This document shows positions 1 through 9,338 of a stretch of 64,000 nt of DNA, in pieces. Numbering within the stretch: position 1 is the first letter of the stretch; every line of letters begins with the position of its first letter. Source of the DNA: Gammaproteobacteria bacterium (GTDB lineage: Bacteria; Pseudomonadota; Gammaproteobacteria; Xanthomonadales; SZUA-36); contig JAJFLA010000052.1 in NCBI GenBank assembly GCA_021772935.1, positions 1 to 64,000 on the forward strand, written 5' to 3'. The notes beneath the pieces are model-generated. The model was not told the origin of the DNA and did no database searches. It was given only the letters and a program-made list of their open reading frames with translations. Made by a program: the position numbers and the translations under genes.

Positions 1-1
1 G

Positions 2-151
2 GCCATCCCAATTCTGGCAATGACTGCAAATGTCTTTGCTGAAGATCGTCAGGCTTGCCTGGACGCCGGTATGAATGATTTTGTAGGCAAGCCGGTTGAA
101 CCTGAGATACTGTTTGCAACGCTTGCGAATTGGTTGCCGCAAAAAGTCTAA
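2..151 (+). CDS. Response regulator receiver domain, C-terminal fragment (probably of a hybrid histidine kinase)
   Basis: The reading frame is open from the window edge and ends in TAA after 50 codons. The peptide reads [20 protein letters not shown] and continues with [17 protein letters not shown]. This is the beta4-alpha4-beta5-alpha5 end of a CheY-like receiver: the MTAN segment carries the conserved Thr/Ser region and GKP carries the invariant Lys-Pro. The protein ends about 18 residues after KP, so the receiver is the last domain, as in many hybrid kinases of the BarA/ArcB/TorS type that lack a terminal Hpt. The upstream domains lie outside the window, so the input signal is unknown. 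A stand-alone regulator is possible but the family habit favours a hybrid kinase. Confidence 0.85.
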   Translation, partial: AIPILAMTANVFAEDRQACLDAGMNDFVGKPVEPEILFATLANWLPQKV

Positions 152-224
152 GGTCATGGCGTACAGCCATTATTTTAATTTTTCACCCTATTTTTTGATT
201 ATTCGTCTGCAAACCCATGCAAAC

Positions 225-230
225 TATACT
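225..230 (+). promoter_or_regulatory. Candidate -10 element (TATACT) for the 237-438 RNA
   Basis: TATACT differs from consensus at one position and lies 7 bases before the proposed RNA start. The direct repeat TGCAAAC (two copies about 10 bp apart) occupies the -35 area and could bind an activator. No consensus -35 is present, so an activator-dependent promoter is the likelier reading. Confidence 0.35.
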
Positions 231-236
231 TTTTCC

Positions 237-438
237 TGCAAAAGCCTGTCATTTTCTACAGTATGAGCAGACTTGCATCTGGAGCATTGTAGAGATGAGG
301 TTTAGAAAGCTTCATGGACGAAGACGGAATGGAAGCGAGACCTCAACACGGAAGTTAAATGAATCTCGAGCGATGAAGAGTAGCGCCTAAGCCAGAGTCG
401 GTAATCAAAAGGATTTGGTACCCGGCTCTGAAGCTTTT
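237..438 (+). ncRNA. Candidate CsrA/RsmA-sequestering small RNA (GGA-in-loop hairpins)
   Basis: This lies in a 397-bp gene-free stretch. Six GGA motifs occur within about 135 bases. Five can be placed in hairpin loops: CATCT/AGATG (276-280 with 293-297) has a loop starting GGA; GAGGT/ACCTC plus GCTTCAT/ATGGAAGC (297-344) has two GGA in its apical loop; AACACGGAAGTT (345-356) closely resembles the CsrA consensus ACARGGAUGU; and a long hairpin (391-403 with 419-430) has AAAAGGATT in its loop. The last is followed by TTTT at 435-438, a possible weak terminator. A TATACT -10 element sits at 225-230, giving a start near 237; no good -35 or GacA box was seen. RsmZ/CsrB identity is inferred from architecture only. 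Confidence 0.45.
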
Positions 439-548
439 GCACCCCAGCCCCCCAAGCTTACAGAAACAGAAGCAAACACTCTGAATCATTACCCTGTTAA
501 TGACGGAGGTTTTCTGCGTTTAAACCTGACCCTTCGATCCTTCAAGCT

Positions 549-2333
549 TTATTTTCGTTTAGGGATATAAAGATCCGTAATTGTTCCTTCAAACACCTCG
601 GCAGACATCGCTACAGTTTCTGAAAGTGTCGGGTGCGGGTGGATTGAAAGACCGATATCCCCAGCTTCACACCCCATCTCAATCGCCAGCACACATTCTG
701 CGATTAAATCACCTGCGTGAGCGCCGACAATGCCAGCACCTAATACTCTGTGGGTTTCAGGATCAAACAATAGCTTCGTGGATCCTTCGGTTCGCCCAAT
801 TCCCATGGCTCTACCACTGGCCGCCCAGGGAAATTTGCCCAGCTTGTAATCGATACCTTGTGCCTTTGCTTCTGTTTCCGTAAGACCCACCCAGGCAATT
901 TCAGGATTGGTATACGCTACAGAAGGGATAACCCGTGCCTCAAATGCACTTTTCATTCCGGCACAAACCTCTGCTGCGACCTTTGCCTCGTGTGTCGCCT
1001 TGTGCGCCAGCATTGGCTGGCCAACAATATCACCGATAGCAAAAATATGTGGCACATTGGTACGCATTTGCTTGTCCACAGGAATATATCCCTGTTCCGT
1101 GACCTCAACTCCTGCGAACTCAGCGCCTACCAGGTTTCCATTAGGTGTGCGCCCCGTTGAAACCAAAAGTCGGTCAAATACAGTATTTGTCGGTGTTTTT
1201 GAACCTTCAAAGGTCACACGCAGACCATCATCGAAAGGTTCAACCGATATCACCTTCGTATTTACAAAAATGCCGGCATAGCGGGCATTGATTCTCTTTT
1301 GTAGCGGCCTGACCAGGTCTTTATCGGTGCCGGGCATCAACTGCCCGGTCAACTCGACTACCGTGACCTCGCTGCCCAGACCTTGATAAACGCTGGCCAT
1401 TTCCAAACCGATTATGCCACCACCGACCACCAGCAGACGCTCTGGCACAGTCTTCAGTTCCAACGCATCGGTAGAGTCCATCACACGCGGATCATCCCAT
1501 GGCAGGCCAGGTAATTTAAACGGCTGTGAACCTGCGGCAATGATGGCCCGGCGAAAACTGACTGAGCGACTGCCATCCGATGTCTCAACCAGCATTTCAT
1601 GAACATCACTGAAACGCCCATTACCCTGAATAACAGTTACACCGCGTTGCTTTGACATGGAAGCAAGCCCACCGGTTAACTGTCCGACGACCTTTTCTTT
1701 CCAGTGACGTAATTTATTCAGATCAATTTCGGGTGAACCGAAAGTGACACCATGGTCTGCCATCTCGGCAGCTTCATCAATAACAGCGGTTGCGTGAAGC
1801 AAGGCCTTGGACGGTATACAGCCCACGTTAAGGCAAACCCCGCCCAGTGTTGGGTAACGCTCGATCAGGGCTACGTTTAACCCCAGGTCTGCTGCTCTAA
1901 ATGCAGCTGTGTAACCACCGGGGCCCGCCCCCAGCACCAGAACATCAAAATCATAATCAGCAGATGGATCGATCTCTTCATCCAACACGGTTTGTTGTGG
2001 CGGTTGGATAGTCTGCTTTTGTTCATTTGGTACATTTTCGATGACCGCCGATGCTTTTGAAGCATTGACTGCCACAACAATGGCTTCATCTGGTTCCAAA
2101 ATCGCAACCAGGGAGTCTTCCGAAACAAAGTCACCTTCAGCAACACCCAGTGAATGGACAATACCTGCGCCCGGTGATGGGATTTCCATGATGGCCTTTT
2201 CACTTTCCAGCGTGACCAGGGATTGTTCCGCAGTCACGCGGTCACCCGCACTTACCAGCACTTCGACAACCGGTATATCGGTAAAATCACCGATATCGGG
2301 CACGCGGATTTCAATCATATTGCTCATTATCAT
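549..2333 (-). CDS. lpdA: Dihydrolipoyl dehydrogenase (PDH complex E3) with N-terminal lipoyl domain
   Basis: This is the flavoprotein that reoxidises dihydrolipoyl groups of the pyruvate dehydrogenase complex with NAD+. Residues about 5-80 form a lipoyl domain with the lipoylation motif LESEKA (Lys46). A linker follows, then the FAD-binding GAGPGG (about 135-140), the redox disulfide CLNVGC (Cys167 and Cys172), an NAD-binding GGGIIGLE and the C-terminal His-Pro-His-Pro-Thr active-site segment. At 594 residues it is about 120 longer than a plain E3, the difference being the lipoyl domain; this layout is known for Neisseria and some other proteobacterial E3s. The start ATG overlaps the stop of the upstream protease gene as TAATG, implying translational coupling. 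It is the last gene of the maeB-aceE-aceF-protease-lpd block. Confidence 0.96.
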   Translation of the reverse strand: MIMSNMIEIRVPDIGDFTDIPVVEVLVSAGDRVTAEQSLVTLESEKAIMEIPSPGAGIVHSLGVAEGDFVSEDSLVAILEPDEAIVVAVNASKASAVIENVPNEQKQTIQPPQQTVLDEEIDPSADYDFDVLVLGAGPGGYTAAFRAADLGLNVALIERYPTLGGVCLNVGCIPSKALLHATAVIDEAAEMADHGVTFGSPEIDLNKLRHWKEKVVGQLTGGLASMSKQRGVTVIQGNGRFSDVHEMLVETSDGSRSVSFRRAIIAAGSQPFKLPGLPWDDPRVMDSTDALELKTVPERLLVVGGGIIGLEMASVYQGLGSEVTVVELTGQLMPGTDKDLVRPLQKRINARYAGIFVNTKVISVEPFDDGLRVTFEGSKTPTNTVFDRLLVSTGRTPNGNLVGAEFAGVEVTEQGYIPVDKQMRTNVPHIFAIGDIVGQPMLAHKATHEAKVAAEVCAGMKSAFEARVIPSVAYTNPEIAWVGLTETEAKAQGIDYKLGKFPWAASGRAMGIGRTEGSTKLLFDPETHRVLGAGIVGAHAGDLIAECVLAIEMGCEAGDIGLSIHPHPTLSETVAMSAEVFEGTITDLYIPKRK

Positions 2334-2851
2334 TAATTGCCCGTATTAACTTGCTTGATCACCAGCTTGCCGTCTTGTTGCTGCAAATTGTAGTGTTTAA
2401 GAAAGCTCATACCAAGCAAGATCCCGTTAAATTCTCCGGAGGTGATGCTGGCACGTACATTATTACGATGTATACCACCCACAACCACTTCATCCAACCG
2501 TGTCATCCATGCAGTCGATGGCCCTGCGGCCGTCATCACCTGTACTCTCGGTCCAAAATCCAAACCCAGAGCACGGGCAAGCGATTCAGGCAATGCAACA
2601 TCGGTTGCACCAGTATCAACCAGGAAAACAACTGGCTGGCCGTTGATAGTTCCTTCAGCTTCATAATGGCCATTGCGGTCCTGTTCCAGCACAACCATTG
2701 CCGCACCGCTAGAATCCACCGAAATGACCGTGCCACCGCCGTTTTCCAGTGCAGAAAACAATAGGTATAAGCCGCCCAAAAGACCCAATGCCGCGAACCA
2801 CAACATTCGCCGTCCAAGCTGTGAATCCGGTGTGTTTCTGGAATCAGTCAT
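2333..2851 (-). CDS. Membrane-anchored retropepsin-like aspartic protease (TIGR02281-type)
   Basis: This is a 172-residue protein with one N-terminal membrane segment (MLWFAALGLLGGLYLLF) followed by a single retropepsin-like domain. The catalytic signature VDTGATDVALP matches the D-T/S-G-A motif of clan AA peptidases, and GILLGMSFL is the second conserved motif of this bacterial family. Such half-size domains act as dimers, so the protein is probably an inner-membrane protease facing the periplasm; no substrate is known. ATG 2851 was preferred to the TTG one codon earlier. It lies 13 bp after aceF and overlaps lpdA by one base, so it is transcribed within the pyruvate dehydrogenase operon, which is an unexpected place for it. 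Confidence 0.88.
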   Translation of the reverse strand: MTDSRNTPDSQLGRRMLWFAALGLLGGLYLLFSALENGGGTVISVDSSGAAMVVLEQDRNGHYEAEGTINGQPVVFLVDTGATDVALPESLARALGLDFGPRVQVMTAAGPSTAWMTRLDEVVVGGIHRNNVRASITSGEFNGILLGMSFLKHYNLQQQDGKLVIKQVNTGN

Positions 2852-2864
2852 CAACGCTCGTCAA

Positions 2865-4214
2865 TTACAAATCCATATTCTTGAAGTCTTCGAGGCAAAC
2901 GGCAAGGTAACGTGTGAATCGTGCTCCATTTGCACCGTCAATCACCCGGTGGTCATAGGATAAACATAACGGCAGCATCAAACGTGGCTGAAACGCCTCG
3001 CCATCCCACTGCGGCCTGATGTTGGAACGAGAGACACCCAATATCGCCACTTCTGGCGCATTGATGATCGGGGTGAATGACGTACCACCAATACCACCCA
3101 GGCTGGATATAGAAAAACAGCCGCCTTGCATTTCGATCGGTTTAAGTTTCCCGTCACGTGCCCGCTGGCTGAGATCTGCCAGTTCTGCAGCCAACTGAAA
3201 GATGTCTTTCTGATCACAATCACGTATCACAGGCACCACCAATCCAGCGGGTGTATCCACTGCAATGCCAATATGAAAATATTTTTTCACCACCAGGTTT
3301 TCATGCGATGCATCCAGTGAAGCATTGAAAGTGGGGAATTTTTTAAGTGCTGCCACACTCGCCTTGATCAGAAAAACTAAAGGTGTCAATTTGGACCCCT
3401 GCTTCTGGGCTTTGTCGGTATTGGACTTTCGGTAAATCTCCATATCCGTGATGTCGGCCAGGTCATTCTGGGTGACATGGGGGATACTGACCCAGTTGCG
3501 ATGGAGATGTGCTCCGGAGACCTTTTGTATTTTTGATAAGGACTGGGTTTCAACCTCACCATACCGACTAAAATTAACTTTGGGTGGCGCCGGCAAATCA
3601 AAGCCCAGGCCAGCCGATGAGGGGCTCGCTTTACTCGTCAAGACAGACTTGACGAAAGCGGTGACATCATCTCGAACAATACGCCCACCACGGCTACTGC
3701 CAGTGACCCGCGACAGATCCACCCCCAATTCACGCGCAAAACGACGAACTGCCGGGCTGGCGTAAACTGCCTTAGACGGCAAAATCGCATTGGCATCCAT
3801 GGGCACAGGCAGCGACTGTCTGCTAGCCGTTGACGGCGGCGTAGACCGATTTGTATTGATGCCTGGCTGCCTGGCTAGTGCCTGCTGTGGAGTGGGTGAT
3901 GCAGTCTCCGCTGGCTGACCCTTGTTCGGTTCTGGTAGCTCGCCTGTCTCTGGTTCAGTCGATTCAGCAGCTTCATCAACTTCAATAACAGCGACAATAT
4001 CATGTTCCGATACCGCATCGTCCAACGCCACATGCAGTTCGCGGATTACGCCAGCTACTGGAGCAGGTACCTCCATTGTCGCTTTGTCGCTTTCCAACGT
4101 TACCAAAGATTGTTCAGCCTCAACAGAATCACCAACCACAACCAGCACTTCTATCACCGGTATGCCGTCAAAATCGCCGATATCCGGTACTTTGATTTCG
4201 ATTAGGTTTGTCAC
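2865..4214 (-). CDS. aceF: Dihydrolipoamide acetyltransferase (PDH complex E2)
   Basis: This is the core acetyltransferase of pyruvate dehydrogenase, passing the acetyl group from lipoyl-lysine to CoA. Residues 4-78 are one lipoyl domain (LESDKA, Lys44). An Ala/Pro-rich linker follows to about residue 140, then a peripheral-subunit-binding domain (YASPAVRRFARELGVDL, about 151-185). The catalytic domain from about 220 ends with the HRVIDG active site (His422, Asp426). It is 449 residues long; E. coli AceF has three lipoyl domains and about 630 residues, so this is a compact E2. The missing lipoyl capacity is partly supplied by the lipoyl domain on the E3 encoded downstream. The start is GTG at 4214. 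It follows aceE by 41 bp. Confidence 0.96.
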   Translation of the reverse strand: MTNLIEIKVPDIGDFDGIPVIEVLVVVGDSVEAEQSLVTLESDKATMEVPAPVAGVIRELHVALDDAVSEHDIVAVIEVDEAAESTEPETGELPEPNKGQPAETASPTPQQALARQPGINTNRSTPPSTASRQSLPVPMDANAILPSKAVYASPAVRRFARELGVDLSRVTGSSRGGRIVRDDVTAFVKSVLTSKASPSSAGLGFDLPAPPKVNFSRYGEVETQSLSKIQKVSGAHLHRNWVSIPHVTQNDLADITDMEIYRKSNTDKAQKQGSKLTPLVFLIKASVAALKKFPTFNASLDASHENLVVKKYFHIGIAVDTPAGLVVPVIRDCDQKDIFQLAAELADLSQRARDGKLKPIEMQGGCFSISSLGGIGGTSFTPIINAPEVAILGVSRSNIRPQWDGEAFQPRLMLPLCLSYDHRVIDGANGARFTRYLAVCLEDFKNMDL

Positions 4215-4255
4215 TGGCTGCTACCCATCCGTGTTTTATTGTCCATTTGCATTTT

Positions 4256-6928
4256 TTACGCTTTCAATGGATTAGGTTTGTCCGGATCAAGCTCCAGCTT
4301 ATTACGGGCCTTCACTAAATCATCAATAGACAAGGAACCCTGCTTACATAATGCCGACAAGGTGGAATAAACGATATTTTTACGATCAACCTCAAAGAAA
4401 CGTCGTAGGTTTTCACGTGTATCCGAGCGACCAAAACCATCCGTGCCAAGTACCGTGTAATCAGCTTGGGGCAGATATGGACGGATTTGTTCAGCATAGG
4501 CCCGAACATAATCTGTTGCTGCAACTATTGGCCCTTCATGCCCATCAAGACATTGCGTGACCCATGGGGCGCGTTGTTCTGCTTCCGGGTTGAGACGGTT
4601 ATACCGCTCAGCAGCAACACCATCGCGTTGCAATTCGGTAAAACTGGTCGTACTCCAAACCGTGGCACTGACTGAATAATCACGCTCAAGAATTTCCGCC
4701 GCCGCAATGACTTCGCGCAGAATCGCTCCGGAACCCATCAGCTGCACACTATGTTGGCCCGCACGACCCGCACGGAACCGGTACAGGCCTTTGCGAATTC
4801 CTTCTTCCGCCCCGGCAGGCATGCCTGGATGTGTGTAGTTTTCATTCATCACGGTGATGTAGTAATACACGTCTTCCTGGTCCTGGTACATCCGCCGCAT
4901 ACCATCTTGAAGGATTACCGCCAATTCATAAGCAAACGTTGGGTCATAGGAAACGCAATTGGGTACCAACCCGGAAATAACGTGGCTATTGCCATCTTCA
5001 TGCTGCAGACCCTCACCATTCAATGTAGTGCGACCCGATGTGCCACCCAACAGGAATCCACGGGCGCGCATGTCGCCGGCAGCCCAGGCAAGATCACCAA
5101 TGCGTTGAAAACCAAACATGGAATAAAAGATAAAGAAAGGGATCATTGGTACGCCACTGTTGGCGTAGCTGGTAGCAGCTGCAATCCACGATGACATCGC
5201 ACCAGCTTCGGAAATACCTTCCTGAAGAATCTGACCCTTGGTGTCCTCCTTGTAAAACATCAATTGGTCGGAATCTACTGGCGTATACAGCTGGCCCTTT
5301 GATGAATAAATACCCAACTGACGGAACATGCCTTCCATGCCGAATGTACGTGCCTCATCTGCCACGATGGGTACGATATGCTTGGCGATATTTTTGTCTC
5401 TGAGCATGATGGCCAAAGCTCTCACATAGGTCATCGTGGTGCTGATTTCGCGCTCACCAGTATCTTTGAGAAGAGACTCAAATGCCTCCAGTGCGGGGAC
5501 TTCCAGCGGGGTTTGTTGAACCCGACGTTGCGGTAAATAACCACCTAGAGCTTTCCGGCGCTCCTGCATATATTTTATTTCGACGCTGTCTTCGCCTGGG
5601 TGGTAGTACGGCATATCAGCAATGTCATCATCGGAGACCGGCACTTTAAAACGGTCACGGAATAGACGTATGGATTCCTCATCCATTTTCTTTTGCTGGT
5701 GAGAGATATTCAGTGCTTCCCCCGATTCTCCCATGCCATAACCTTTGACTGTTTTAGCCAGTACAACAGTTGGTTGTCCAGTATGTTGGGTTGCAGCGGC
5801 ATAAGCCGCGTAGATCTTGTGTGAGTCATGACCACCACGGTTAAGACGCCAGACATCTTCGTCGGTCAAATTGGCGACCATTTCTTCGAGCTCAGGGTAA
5901 GCACCAAAGAAGTGCTCTCGCGTATAGGCGCCGCCTTTGGCCTTGTAGTTCTGATACTCGCCATCGACCACTTCTTCCATACGCTTGCGCAACAAGCCAT
6001 CTTTATCTTTGGCCAATAAAGCATCCCACCGTGAACCCCAAATGACCTTGATTACATTCCAGCCCGCACCACGGAACACGCCTTCGAGCTCCTGAATGAT
6101 TTTACCATTGCCACGTACAGGGCCGTCCAGACGCTGCAAGTTGCAATTGACAACAAACACCAGGTTATCCAAACCTTCACGACCTGCCAGTGAAATCGCA
6201 CCCAGCGACTCCGGCTCATCGGTTTCACCATCACCCAGATAACACCAAACCTTGCGCTGTGAAGTATCCTCAATACCACGGTTGTGCAGGTATTTAAGGA
6301 AACGCGCCTGGTATATAGCCTGAATCGGTCCAAGACCCATCGATACTGTGGGCAGTTGCCAGAAATCTGGCATCAACCACGGGTGTGGGTACGAACTTAA
6401 ACCATTACCATCAACTTCCTGGCGAAAATGGTCCATTTGTTCGTTAGTGATCCGGCCTTCTAAAAAAGCCCGTGCGTAAATGCCCGGTGATGAGTGTCCC
6501 TGAATGTAGATCAGATCGCCACCACCTTCATGATCCGGGCCGCGAAAGAAATGATTAAAACCGACATCGTACAAAGAAGCTGCAGAAGCGAAGCTGGCGA
6601 TATGTCCACCCAACTCTCCACCCCGCTTGGCGGCACGCAAAACCATGGCCAACGCATTCCAGCGAATAAGGGCACGAATACGTCGTTCGATTTCATAATC
6701 CCCCGGTAATTTCGCGCTTTGACCGGGCGGAATCGTGTTGATATAGGCGGTGGTCGCATCATATGGGAGGTGACCACCTGAACGACGGGTATAATCCACC
6801 AGTAACTCCAGCAGAAAATGTGCACGCCCGAGTCCTTCACGCGCTATGACAGCCTGCATGGACTCCAACCATTCTTGTGTTTCAGCAGAATCGGTGTCCT
6901 GGTCCTGTAGAGAAGACTTGACGTTCAT
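4256..6928 (-). CDS. aceE: Pyruvate dehydrogenase E1 component (homodimeric type)
   Basis: This is the thiamine-diphosphate-dependent decarboxylase that acetylates the E2 lipoyl group. At 890 residues it is close to the 887 of E. coli AceE and is the single-chain alpha2 type. GDGETDEPES (about 232-241) is the TPP/Mg2+ motif start. GHSSPGIYAR, HLPYDATT and the C-terminal VLGTDGFGRSDTRENLR are family hallmarks. The start ATG follows the maeB stop directly (TGAATG), and AGAGG about 8 bases upstream, inside the maeB end, is its ribosome-binding site, so the two genes are probably co-translated. It provides acetyl-CoA from the pyruvate made by MaeB and by pyruvate kinase. Confidence 0.97.
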   Translation of the reverse strand: MNVKSSLQDQDTDSAETQEWLESMQAVIAREGLGRAHFLLELLVDYTRRSGGHLPYDATTAYINTIPPGQSAKLPGDYEIERRIRALIRWNALAMVLRAAKRGGELGGHIASFASAASLYDVGFNHFFRGPDHEGGGDLIYIQGHSSPGIYARAFLEGRITNEQMDHFRQEVDGNGLSSYPHPWLMPDFWQLPTVSMGLGPIQAIYQARFLKYLHNRGIEDTSQRKVWCYLGDGETDEPESLGAISLAGREGLDNLVFVVNCNLQRLDGPVRGNGKIIQELEGVFRGAGWNVIKVIWGSRWDALLAKDKDGLLRKRMEEVVDGEYQNYKAKGGAYTREHFFGAYPELEEMVANLTDEDVWRLNRGGHDSHKIYAAYAAATQHTGQPTVVLAKTVKGYGMGESGEALNISHQQKKMDEESIRLFRDRFKVPVSDDDIADMPYYHPGEDSVEIKYMQERRKALGGYLPQRRVQQTPLEVPALEAFESLLKDTGEREISTTMTYVRALAIMLRDKNIAKHIVPIVADEARTFGMEGMFRQLGIYSSKGQLYTPVDSDQLMFYKEDTKGQILQEGISEAGAMSSWIAAATSYANSGVPMIPFFIFYSMFGFQRIGDLAWAAGDMRARGFLLGGTSGRTTLNGEGLQHEDGNSHVISGLVPNCVSYDPTFAYELAVILQDGMRRMYQDQEDVYYYITVMNENYTHPGMPAGAEEGIRKGLYRFRAGRAGQHSVQLMGSGAILREVIAAAEILERDYSVSATVWSTTSFTELQRDGVAAERYNRLNPEAEQRAPWVTQCLDGHEGPIVAATDYVRAYAEQIRPYLPQADYTVLGTDGFGRSDTRENLRRFFEVDRKNIVYSTLSALCKQGSLSIDDLVKARNKLELDPDKPNPLKA

Positions 6929-9226
6929 TCAAGCTGCCTCTTCTTTTGAAGATTTTCGTCTTTCAAGTATTTGTTTTTCCATTACTGAAAATGCCGTCAT
7001 ATTAATCACCCGCCTTACAGATGCTGATGGCGTTAAAACGTGAGCCGGGTGTTCCAGCCCCATTAATATAGGTCCAATAGTCACTGCATCGCTGACAATT
7101 CGTGCAAAATTGAAAGTAATGTGGGCAGAATCAAGATTTGGCATGACCAGGAGGTTCGCAGGACCGCGCAACCTGGAGCTGGGGAACTGCTGTTTTTGAA
7201 AAGCGGCAGAAAGCGCCATATCTGCCGACATTTCGCCCTCAACCTCAAGCTCAGGTGCTACCTGGGATATTAACTCAGTTGCTCGTCTCATTTTGCATGC
7301 GCTGGCATCATCGTGACTGCCAAAAGAGGAATGCGATAGCAAGGCAACACGTGGTTCAATGCCAAACATACGTACTCTTTCAGCCGCCAATAACGTAATT
7401 TGAGCAATCTCTTCCGCATCTGGATCGGGATTAACGTGGGTATCACATATAAAGTAAATTCCACGATCAGTATTTAATACGCCCAGCGCTGCTACGGTGT
7501 TGCTACCCTGCTGTGGCCCCAGCACATCCCGCAAAAAAGCCAGCTTACTGTCATATCTGCCAACCAATCCCGTGATCATCGCGTCTGCATCTCCACGATA
7601 GACCGCGATAGCAGCAATGACTGTTGTACGTGTGCGCAAAAGGTCCTTGGCCGCACTGGGCGAAACACCCTTGCGTTCCATGATGGCATGGTAAGTGGTC
7701 CAGTAATCCCAGAAACGGGGATCAGACTCCGGATTGATAAGCTCAAAATCCTTTCCGGAAACCAACCGCAAACCCAGCTTTTTAACACGCTCTTCTATAA
7801 CCTGGGGGCGACCAATTAAAATGGGCACTGCAATGCCTTCATCCACGACCGACTGTACGGCACGCAAAACCACTTCTTCTTCACCTTCTGCATAAACAAC
7901 ACGCTTGGGATCTCTTTTTGCAGCATCGAAAACCGGTTTCATCACTAAACCAGTACGCCACAGAAACTGCATCAGTGTTTCCCGGTAAGCGTCGAGGTTC
8001 TCAATTGGCCTGGTGGCCACACCACTGCCCATCGCCGCCTTTGCCGTTGCAGGCGCCAGGTGTACTAACAAACGTGGGTCAAAGGGTTTCGGGATCAGAT
8101 ATTCAGGCCCGAATTGCAGGGACTTCCCACCGTAAGCCGTGGTGCTGATATCACTGGCTTCTAGTCGTGTTAATTCTGCAAGCGCATGCACACAGGCCAT
8201 TTGCATTTCGTCATTAACCGTGGTCGCGCCAACATCCAGCGCACCACGGAATATGTATGGGAAGCAAAGCACATTATTGACTTGGTTAGGATAGTCAGAA
8301 CGCCCCGTTGCGATAATGGCATCCGGGCGTGCAGCTCTGGCGACCTCAGGCATGATTTCGGGTATGGGGTTGGCCAGCGCCAGTATGACTGGCTGATCTG
8401 CCATAGTTTTAACCATGTCACTGCTAAGTACACCAGCAGCAGAAACACCCAGAAAAATGTCTGATCCATGCATGGCATCTTCAAGACTGCGCTTGTTCGT
8501 ATCACGTGCATAATCAAGCTTTCTTCCGGCCAGGTTTTCGCGGCCCTTATAAATAACCCCGCTACGGTCGATAACCAAAATGTTTTCTATGTTCATACCC
8601 AAATTGACCAACAAATCCAGGCATGCCATACCGGCAGCACCGGCACCAGAAGCCACTAACTTCACTTCTGAAATTTTCTTGCCGACTATATGCAATGCAT
8701 TGATCGTCGCAGCCGCCGTGATAATAGCCGTACCATGCTGATCATCGTGGAAGACCGGAATGGCGAGACGTTCTTTAAGCTTGGCTTCTACTTCAAAACA
8801 TTCCGGCGCCTTGATATCTTCGAGGTTGATGCCACCGAAGGTTGGTTCCAGCGATGCAATAATATCAACCAGACGATCGGGATCTTTTTCATCGATCTCG
8901 ATATCAAAAACATCAATATCAGCAAATTTCTTAAACAGGACCGCCTTACCTTCCATCACGGGTTTACTTGCCAACGGTCCGATATCACCCAGACCCAGCA
9001 CCGCCGTGCCATTGGTGATCACGGCAACCAAGTTGCCGCGTGAAGTCATATTGCTCGCTTCCGCAGGGTCTTTATGGATTAGTTCACATGGATAAGCCAC
9101 ACCTGGCGAATACGCCAAACCAAGGTCTTCCTGTGTGGTCAAAGGCTTGGTGGCTGCAATCCTGATTTTTCCGGCGGTTGGGTACTGATGGTAATCAAGC
9201 GCGTTTTGTTTCATTTTGTCATTCAT
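6929..9226 (-). CDS. maeB: NADP-dependent malic enzyme with C-terminal phosphotransacetylase-like domain
   Basis: This enzyme decarboxylates malate to pyruvate with NADP+. It is 765 residues, the normal size for the MaeB hybrid type. Residues 1 to about 430 form the malic enzyme part, with [27 protein letters not shown] and the nucleotide-binding [13 protein letters not shown]. Residues about 430-765 form a phosphate acetyl/butyryltransferase-like domain ([15 protein letters not shown] ends the first part; [14 protein letters not shown] lies in the second). In known MaeB proteins the second domain is regulatory, sensing acetyl-CoA, and not catalytic; that is inference here. GGAAG precedes the ATG by 6 bases. 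It is the first gene of the PDH block, so malate-derived pyruvate and acetyl-CoA formation are made together. Confidence 0.95.
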   Translation of the reverse strand: MNDKMKQNALDYHQYPTAGKIRIAATKPLTTQEDLGLAYSPGVAYPCELIHKDPAEASNMTSRGNLVAVITNGTAVLGLGDIGPLASKPVMEGKAVLFKKFADIDVFDIEIDEKDPDRLVDIIASLEPTFGGINLEDIKAPECFEVEAKLKERLAIPVFHDDQHGTAIITAAATINALHIVGKKISEVKLVASGAGAAGMACLDLLVNLGMNIENILVIDRSGVIYKGRENLAGRKLDYARDTNKRSLEDAMHGSDIFLGVSAAGVLSSDMVKTMADQPVILALANPIPEIMPEVARAARPDAIIATGRSDYPNQVNNVLCFPYIFRGALDVGATTVNDEMQMACVHALAELTRLEASDISTTAYGGKSLQFGPEYLIPKPFDPRLLVHLAPATAKAAMGSGVATRPIENLDAYRETLMQFLWRTGLVMKPVFDAAKRDPKRVVYAEGEEEVVLRAVQSVVDEGIAVPILIGRPQVIEERVKKLGLRLVSGKDFELINPESDPRFWDYWTTYHAIMERKGVSPSAAKDLLRTRTTVIAAIAVYRGDADAMITGLVGRYDSKLAFLRDVLGPQQGSNTVAALGVLNTDRGIYFICDTHVNPDPDAEEIAQITLLAAERVRMFGIEPRVALLSHSSFGSHDDASACKMRRATELISQVAPELEVEGEMSADMALSAAFQKQQFPSSRLRGPANLLVMPNLDSAHITFNFARIVSDAVTIGPILMGLEHPAHVLTPSASVRRVINMTAFSVMEKQILERRKSSKEEAA

Positions 9227-9298
9227 GGAATTCTTCCAATAAGTATAGACGACGCAGACCGGTTAAAAACCAAGCTGCTTTCATGCCTTGATTTTAAG

Positions 9299-9338
9299 AT
9301 CGGGTTGAAGGAGCACTAGTCAACACAACCCCGACCGA
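9299..9338 (-). terminator. Hairpin after pyruvate kinase (possible terminator)
   Basis: On the minus strand CGGGGTTG pairs with CAACCCG across an 18-base loop, starting right at the pyk stop codon. It is followed by TCTTAAAATC and not by a clear U run, so factor-independent termination is uncertain. It separates pyk from the maeB operon. Confidence 0.4.
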
